This document shows positions 56,928 through 64,000 of a stretch of DNA of 64,000 nt, piece by piece (the first letter of the stretch is position 1; every line of letters starts with the position of its first letter). Made by a program: the position numbers and the translations under genes. The notes beneath the pieces were generated by a model. The model was not told the DNA's origin. It worked only from the letters and a program-made list of their open reading frames with translations, and searched no databases. Source of the DNA: Otis tarda (taxonomy: Eukaryota > Chordata > Aves > Otidiformes > Otididae); assembly GCA_026413225.1 (NCBI GenBank), contig CM048591.1, positions 48,133,803 to 48,197,802 of the forward strand. Reading direction: 5' to 3'.

Positions 56928-57066
56928 CGTACCGATTGGCTCGGCCTTGGCCAGCAGTGGGTCCTCCCTAGGCCTGGCCAAGTCCACTGGACAAAGGGGA
57001 GCAACTTCTAGCAGTTTCTTACAGAAGCTACCACCAAAGCCCCCCTCACTAAATAAAACCAGAACA
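56928..57066 (-). mobile_element. Fragment of the same LTR family as 6,955
   Basis: The reverse complement begins TGTTCTGGTTTTATTTAGTG and continues 'cttctgtaagaaactgctagaagttgctcccctttgtccagtggacttggcc...ccgagccaatcgg'. It parallels the first 140 bases of the LTR at 6,955. It stops abruptly at about 56,928. Only the 5' end of the LTR remains and no target duplication can be assigned. Confidence 0.85.
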
Positions 57067-58841
57067 ATAATTTAATTTGTCAAAGAAAAGAAGATATGGG
57101 AAACTGACCTTTCCATGGCTCAAGCAAGATTTATGGCAGAGCTCATGTTACAGGTAGCATGCTGCTATGGCTCAGGCACTAAGTGGTTCTTGCCAGAAGA
57201 ACCTCTTCTGAGGTTCCAGATTCTGAGCTCGTCCTGTCACTTGTGCTGGTGTGAAGCCTTCCATGATATTTGTATACTTCTTCTCTCGGTAGCTGTCCCT
57301 CTTGTCACACAGCTTTTCCTATTCTACACATTATTCAAGTATTTATGTGAGATAGTAGAATTGTGCTGAGATGCATTGGCTGCATGTCATACAGTGACAT
57401 AGAGAAGGTGAAGAGCATAAAGCCGAATTCTTAGACTAGTCTAAGTTTTCTATCTGTGGTGTGAGGGATCAGCACTAAAGCCCTGATTATACAATCTGCC
57501 ACTACTCATCTCTGTTATTGTACTTTCCTGTTGCTTGATAGAACCTTGTTGCTACCTTTAGATATAATTAATGCACCCCAGTGATATTCCCGAAGAGCCA
57601 GATGTTTAGTGTACTAATTCTTTAGGGCTTTTTCTGTGATTCAGAAAAACTCTCCTAGGCTAATGAGTTTCTGAAGATGGGACGTCAAGTGTCTGGTGTA
57701 TATTTCACTTCCTACTAAATGGCTGTAAAAATGCCACTCCATTTTCTTGGCTTCTCCAGGAAGAATATGCAGAAAAAATGGATACTTCTTGCTGATAGAA
57801 TTTTTCTATATTAAGTTGTTTCCATTTGGAAAGACATCACTCTCCTGGAGCTGATGCCAAGAAAGCAAGAGAGTGAGTAGGTTGCATAAGAACATCTACA
57901 TCTGGCACAACTTTTCATATAATTTCCATATCAAGCATGCTCTTGTACGGCAGACAAGCTGAGAAGAGTTAGTATCTACCAGGTCTGCCCTGGTTGTCAA
58001 GCTCTCCTGAGTTCCCAGGATTTCTGATATTCTCTAGAGATCATGTGCTTCCACCATCATTCAGATCAGAAATTTTGTCTTTCATCTCTTTATCTCTTTG
58101 CACCCAAGTTCATTTTCCCTGTGGATGAAAGGAGAAATGAGAAGAAGGTTAGATTCACAGGGGTTTATAGGCACTGAACTAGCATTGATTTCAGTAGGTT
58201 ATGGATGCCTAGGTAGCCTTGTTCCTCTAGTTTTAAATGACAGGTGGTTTGTTTGGTTTTCTTTATGGGGAGTGAACAATGGTTGCGTGTACATTTTTTA
58301 AAAAAGAAAGGCTTAATATGTCACACAGAAAAGAATGGAAATAGATGAGAAGAGTATGTTGATATGTTGGGTTGTAAGAGTAAAGCTCTTACTAAAAAGT
58401 AATTGCACTTATTCTGCTTATAAAAGTCCACTCTGACCCCAGAGCTTCTGGTATTTCATTAACAGGTAAAATTCTGGTTTTATGTTTGCATTGTTTGGGT
58501 GCTAGCATGAGAGGATTGGTAGAGATTTGAGAATAGAAAATCATGTTTGTATCATTGGAAATGCTTTCTCAAAGAAAGGTGTTTGACCATCGGACTTGGA
58601 ATTTCCTTAATCTCTTCTGAAAGAATGCTCCATAGGTGGGAAATCTAGACACAACTTTTACACTTATTTTGATGTATTCAAAATTGCCTCAGTTGACAAA
58701 GTTGCTACATGATTGACAATGAGATTGCAAATGAGACACCTCTGCTATTGCAAAAGGATGAGAAAAGACCTAGGAATCTATTTCCTCTGGCATGTGCTGT
58801 ACCAAGGGTTTCCCTAGACCTGTATCCTGTTTATTCCCTTT
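57067..58841. other. Non-coding stretch, nothing recognised
   Basis: AT-rich DNA. An 84-codon frame at 57,115-57,369 is hydrophobic in its second half but has no recognisable homology or gene context, and I do not call it. Confidence 0.5.
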
Positions 58842-58846
58842 GCTTC

Positions 58847-59014
58847 TGTTGTGATTTAACCCCAGTCGGCAAATAAGTACCACATAGCCTCTCCCTCCCC
58901 AGTGGGATGGGCAAGAGAATTGGAAGGGTAAAAGTAAGAAATCTTGTGGGTTGAGATAAGAACAGATTAATCGTTTAATAATAATAATAATAATAATAAT
59001 AGCAGTAGTAGTTC

Positions 59015-59067
<53 letters not shown>

Positions 59068-59512
59068 ATGAAAAGGAAAACAACAAAAAGAAAGAGAAAC
59101 AAAACCCAAGAAAAACAAGTCATACAACTACCCACCACCTGCTGACTGGTGCCCAGAACCTGAGCAGTGATCACAGAGCGAAACTGAGAGCGATCTCGGA
59201 ACCATCCTGAGCAACAATCTCAGAGCAGTGATTTCCAGATTTCTGCCCACGAGGCAACCCCCACTTATATACTGAACATTACATGTATGGTATGGCCAGT
59301 TTGGGTCAGCTGTACTGGCTATACTGCTCCCAGCTTCTTGCACTTGCACATTAGCAAAACCTAGGAAGCTGGAAAAAGTCCTTGGTCTCTTAGCAACAAC
59401 TAATATCATCAGTGTATTAGCAACATTCTTTGCATACCAAATCCTGTACTAAATCCAAAACACAGCATCTACAGGGAAGAAAATTAAATCCATTCCAGCT
59501 GAAACCAGGACA
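58847..59512 (-). mobile_element. ERVL-type avian LTR, solo, minus strand, with trinucleotide expansion
   Basis: On the minus strand it starts TGTCCTGGTTTCAGCTGGAA and ends AAATCACAACA, the same family as the solo LTR at 30,440 and the fragment at 9,520. Flanks are GCTTC (58,842-58,846) and GCTTT (59,513-59,517), a 5-bp target duplication with one mismatch. It is about 110 bases longer than the copy at 30,440, largely because of an internal AAT/AGT microsatellite. It is a solo LTR with no viral interior. Confidence 0.9.
58976..59068. repeat. (AAT)n-(AGT)n microsatellite inside the LTR
   Basis: About eight AAT units pass into about twenty AGT units with one interruption (TTCTAG). On the minus strand it is ACT/ATT. 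It lies in the LTR's late part, close to where the relative at 30,440 has a 'tttgctagtctagtaaac' stretch, so it probably grew from a short CTAGT seed. Confidence 0.92.
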
Positions 59513-59517
59513 GCTTT

Positions 59518-61629
59518 TTACAAAAGCAGTACTAATTTGTGTTTATCAGAGCATCCAAGATAACTTCCCATATTGTTTGTGGGTGTGGATTTAGCAAAGG
59601 TGCTCCCTAAGCCCAGAAGGACAAGTCACTGAGAGGTCACTGCACATAATGGTTGAATTTGCTGCCTCTACAGAGAAGCAAAGAGAAAGAGCATTTTCAG
59701 CTTCACTTGGTTCACCTCATCTCCCATCTCTTAATAGGTTTGAACATTGCTGAAAGAAAAACTTCATGTAACAGTTCTGAAGGCTTTTTGAGGTCAAGCT
59801 TTTATTTAAAGAATCATTAAAAAAACCAGAACTAGCATCATAAAGTTCTAGCTTATAGCTAACAGTAGAGTCAGAATTTGCAGCTGTGCCTACAAGTATT
59901 GCACTAGGTTCTGAATAGTTACTGTTTCCACTTACCTCTTCATACTATTTTGATGTTTGGGTACAGATGCTGATGATTTGCTGGTTCTACTATAGGTGAA
60001 ATTTTTGGGAGCTAGTTGTATCTTCCCCTTCACTTCAAAATTAGTCAGCGGATGTGAGCTATACAGATGACATTAATAGCTCCTTTTCACATGAGTCCTT
60101 GGGTTTTTAAGATATTTTCTTTTAACAGATTGTGCCTTTGTGCAGTCCAGCCTTCTCCATTGATACAAAACAGAGATTGAGAAGCATATATAAATGAGAG
60201 TTCTGTTTATCTCAATATGTGCCAAATCACAGGGGATTCTACTTAATTACAAGGAGTTCAAAGAGCCAAGCAATTTATTTGATAAGAGAGTTCAGACACT
60301 GTGGATGCAACACCTCACAAAGTAAAGACTTTCGTCAGCCTCAGTTTTCAGCATTTATTATTCCCATGCAAATGGAGAGTATATGAATGGCATACTGCAG
60401 CCAAGGGACATTCTCCTCTGGAGAATAAATGCTCTACACTATTAAAAAAAAGCACATGCTTCTAAAGATGTATCTTTAAAGTAGCTGTGATCTCATTCAA
60501 AGAACATCTACACTTCCTGATGAAATTTGGCTATTATTGGACGTACTGTAAAGATACTTCAGAAGGTACCTTTTAAATGGTGTTTGGTACACATCTATCT
60601 TGCAGTGAGGCATTTCAGTGTATTGCCAATATCATGATATAAGTGCCCTATGCATATCCCCAGACTTTATATCTCTGGATTTTTTCAACACTTATTCTAA
60701 TTTTAAGTATGTCTCCATAAAATATAAATGCATTATATGCGATCTTTAAAAACATTTCAACTGTTTATTGGTTAATGCTGACATATTTGTATAGCTGGGT
60801 ATTTACTAAAAAAAATTACTTTCAAAGTGAAAGTTAAAAAGTATAAAATTAATGCCTGAATATCAGATTTTACATTCAGGTAGCATTAATAGTGCAGGTT
60901 AACTGTTGTAATGCTTTCAGTGACCTTTTTGGTGGGTTTTTTCTTTCTTCTCATTAACTTATTTCTGGAGTCCTGTTGATGTTTTCTTTCCAGTGATTAA
61001 TTTCTTATTCTCTTGCACTGAAACTTCAATTCAGACAAGGCCTTATCAGTCTCTATTCCATAGTCAGAAGAGATGCTGAACTAGAATTGCAACTAATTGA
61101 ATGTATTAATTTTCAGGAAAAGTAAACTACAAACTTTCTTTTGCTTTTGGGTTAGTGAGACTTCAGTAAAATCTCAGCCAAATTTTAAGACTTAGTCCTT
61201 TCAGTGTTGATTCTTTGCTAACTCAACACATTATTTACCTTATTAGCTGTGGCTGTTCATTCTGCTCACTGTTATGCTGAGAAAGATGAACTCAGTTCCT
61301 CAAGGATTTGAAAATGTATGTTTGGCTTTATATGAATCAAATATTTTACCTCAGGTAAATGCTTTATCACATTCTATGATATCCTGAACAATCACCTATT
61401 TTTCAACTTACTGTCATTCACTTGTTCAAATTCTTACATTAGAGAATAAGGTGACATTTTCCTCAACTTTGTATGTCCGTACTTGTGTCTGCAGCATGTC
61501 CTTTGCTGAGTGGGCAAGGACAGTTAGTTGCACACGCAAAAACTGCCCTCTGTGCACAAATATGGTATATACGCATTCAAGAGTTTTAATGGTGGTGCTG
61601 TGGAAGTGAACAAGTTTGCTGTTACGTGT
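59518..61629. other. Non-coding stretch, nothing recognised
   Basis: AT-rich DNA with no recognisable gene, RNA or repeat. Confidence 0.5.
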
Positions 61630-62060
61630 TGAGCCAAGACCTCCTTGACAGTCAGTTTATGACAGGACCCTGGGGGCACTGATCAGCCTTAATCACTCTG
61701 TCCCCTGCCCAGACCCATGGGCAAGAGACCAGCTGCATGGGGTGGCCCCTGGTGGGACATCCTCTCTCCAGGCTCCTCAGAGACCTCTCCATCTCCTAAG
61801 GCCACAAAGGGGTTTTTCTGCCCAAGCCTGGAGGAGTGTGGGGAACAGCAGTCTTGCTGTGATTGGGTTATGCTAGTTTTGGGGCTGGCCCTGGGGAGAG
61901 AGGAAGTGTGTGGTGCTGGGTGTAGCGGGTGGGCACTGGACACTGCAGGGACCCCTGAGGAGGGGTTTCTTGAGCGGCTGAACTGGTGAGGTGTCCATCA
62001 CTGCATATTTTTAGCCTGATGTTATTTTGCCTAATGCCACTGGATGTCAATAAAGGAATC
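61630..62060. other. GC-richer islet ending at an AATAAA
   Basis: Base composition rises here above the AT-rich surroundings, with few CG dinucleotides. A frame of 90 codons (61,717-61,989, plus) is open, and the segment ends with CAATAAAGGAATC near 62,049. It could be a retroposed 3' end, a 3' UTR-containing exon or an unrecognised LTR scrap. I cannot decide between these, and no flanking poly-A or duplication is visible. Confidence 0.3.
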
Positions 62061-64000
62061 AGCTGTATGGAGGCATACGCTTACTTCTGCCTGTGATGGC
62101 GGTGGTCACAGGAAGTGTTTCGCAGTTAATTTTGCATGGTTTCATTGTTAAATGCTGCTGAGACTGCCTGACTTCAAGGCCACAGTCCGTTAAAATGATA
62201 GCCCTGGGCAGGCTTCTGCTTCTGCTCTTGGCAGGTCTCAAACCCAGCATCAGTTGCTGATTTTATTTTTTATTGAACTTAATTTCTTCAGAGATCTGGG
62301 CAGGGTCCTACTGGCAGAGATGCTCTTCTTCCCCTTGGTTACCTCTTTGATCAAGGACATGAGGTTTTTTTTCTCACTTCAGCCAACTGACAGCATAAAT
62401 ATGCGTTTGTGTGCCTACTCATTTCCTCTTCTATTAGATTACCAGTCTGCTCATAGCGTATGTACCGATTACATGCTGCCACACTGGAAAACAGTCTACT
62501 TCTTTCCCCACTCACATTATGGCTGCAGGTGAAGCTTCTCATTAAATGAGAGATGTAGGTGAGGATTTATCTTGTCCTTGGGAGCTGCTGATTTTTTTAA
62601 TCTTCTTCTCTGTAAAAACAAATAAAATGGTTCTTAATGTACTTAAGTGTAGAAAGTGGCAGTATATTGCCATCTCTACGTCGAAAGCACAGATGAATTG
62701 AACCAGCATTATAGCCTGAACTGCCAACTCAGCATTTCTGATTTAGGAATGTATAAAAGTGGTGAACAGGGCACAAAGACATTGAAAATACAGATAGCAT
62801 GCGATATCGTGTTGCTTGAGTGGGAGCCAGACATTGGGTTTTGGTTCCCTATTTAGATATATAGGCTTGTTTGGCTAGACTTTGTACAGCCTTCAGCACT
62901 TATTTGTTTATTTATGTGTTTATTCAAATATGGCTGCTACTTCACTCTTTTCTGTACTCCAATGTGAGAAAATTCATATACATGTTTTTTAACATTCAGT
63001 GCTCTAGGGACTTTGCAATAAAAGTGGTTGTTAAAGGAATATTAAGTCAGTTTAAGAGGCAGAAGATGAAAACTATTGAAGATCTTGTGGTTAACGTCAT
63101 AGGAAGCATTATGAAGAGCTGAGCTATTTATTGCATCTGTATGAAACAGTATTTTTCATTTTAACCATATCTCAGTGTAGGTGTCTGCCATATTCATAGA
63201 AGTTGTATATTATAAACATAGCATCTACTGTATCATTTACCTTGCAGTAAACATGACTGCAGCTTTCAGCAATACATGAGACAGAGGCATAGGCAGGGAA
63301 AGCACTCTGCTATTGTAACTTCCCTGACAAATTCTCAGTCTGGATAGGAAGCCTGAAAATGTGTCAGTCTGTGTAAGGCAGACTGTGTAATGTACTTTGG
63401 GGAAGTATTATTACACTTAACTAGAATTTTTATGTGAAGGTTTTTACATTCCGAAGCTGCTGCTCTCATGTTTTTACCCTTTTTTAATTTAAAAAGGCAG
63501 AACAGGACAGCAGGTGTCACTCTAGCAGTGGTAAAAGTGAAGACTAAACTCTGTATCTGTCTTACCACTTTTTAAAAAACATTTTTACAATTTTCATCAG
63601 AGAAGACTGCCAAGAGTAGTGTGATGCTTGTCCTGGTCTCCTGAGTGTCAGTTTATCAGGAAACAGCTCAGCTTATGTCACAATCAGAATCATGAAGAGG
63701 GTTTGGGATACTTTAACACTGAGAGATAAAATATATTATTATTTTCCATGGAGAAAGGAAAGATAGAGACAGGAAGAGATACTACTTTTTGGAAATACCC
63801 TTTTGTACTTTCTAATTTTGATGAAAACCTGGGAATTTTCAGTGAAATTACAGTGAAAATACTGATAACTGATCATGTATGTTAGCTTCTGTATTTTGAA
63901 TGGAGTGCCAAAGGCTACTAGCCCCTAGCTTTGTAATGAGGCACATAAAGTAATGATGTGATGTTCAAACTCGCTGGGCTCCCTGGAGCTGCTCTGTCAT
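62061..64000. other. Non-coding stretch, nothing recognised
   Basis: AT-rich DNA to the end of the window, short chance frames only (longest about 92 codons, 62,254-62,532). No repeat family recognised. Confidence 0.5.

Noticed and set aside
58770-59174. 134-codon minus-strand frame with long poly-threonine
   Set aside because: Created by the AAT/AGT microsatellite within an LTR.
1-64000. tRNA genes, rRNA, CRISPR-like arrays
   Set aside because: No A/B-box tRNA pattern with a cloverleaf, no rRNA sequence and no regularly spaced repeats were seen. The window is vertebrate nuclear DNA, where CRISPR arrays are not expected.

Overview
The window looks like non-coding nuclear DNA from a bird. 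The evidence is several CR1 LINE copies ending in the avian ATTCTATG-type 3' repeat, LTRs with the TGTCCTGGTTT start seen on a widespread bird ERVL-like family, and an alpharetrovirus-like provirus primed by tRNA-Trp. The species cannot be named from the sequence. I found no convincing host protein-coding exon, tRNA or rRNA, so this is either intergenic DNA or the inside of very long introns. The one sign of a host gene is a CpG-rich block at about 4.64-5.13 kb that could be a promoter and first exon, direction unknown.

Layout. 1-4.6 kb: AT-rich, nothing recognised. 4.64-5.13 kb: CpG island. 5.2-6.95 kb: nothing recognised. 6,955-13,324: a nested retroviral fossil. An old ERVL-type LTR flanked by GTTAT was split by a 5.4-kb alpharetrovirus-like provirus (7,816-13,233) flanked by CTTAT. 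The provirus has two 401-bp LTRs that differ at only two sites, but its interior is a short, rearranged mosaic of gag-, integrase- and env-like pieces and a fragment of an unrelated LTR. 13.3-22 kb: mostly unique sequence with one ancient CR1 tail and a hairpin. 22.1-22.4 kb: a 141-bp tandem duplication. 23.6-24.76 kb: a 5'-truncated CR1. 25.2-25.76 kb: a much older CR1. 30,440-30,996: a solo ERVL-type LTR with CTTAC duplications. 40.8-41.47 kb: a CR1 piece truncated at both ends. 49.4-49.95 kb: a 73-bp identical direct repeat and a CTCF-like motif. 52.2-55.7 kb: a nearly full-length dead CR1 split by a younger CR1 tail on the opposite strand. 56.9-57.07 kb: an LTR scrap. 58,847-59,512: a minus-strand LTR carrying a large trinucleotide expansion. 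59.5-64 kb: nothing recognised except a GC-richer islet ending near an AATAAA.

How the parts relate. No set of genes here works together. The content is layered transposition. The most informative item is the provirus: nearly identical LTRs around a scrambled coding interior suggest that it was copied in trans by another virus while already defective. I found no clear evidence of a new host system.
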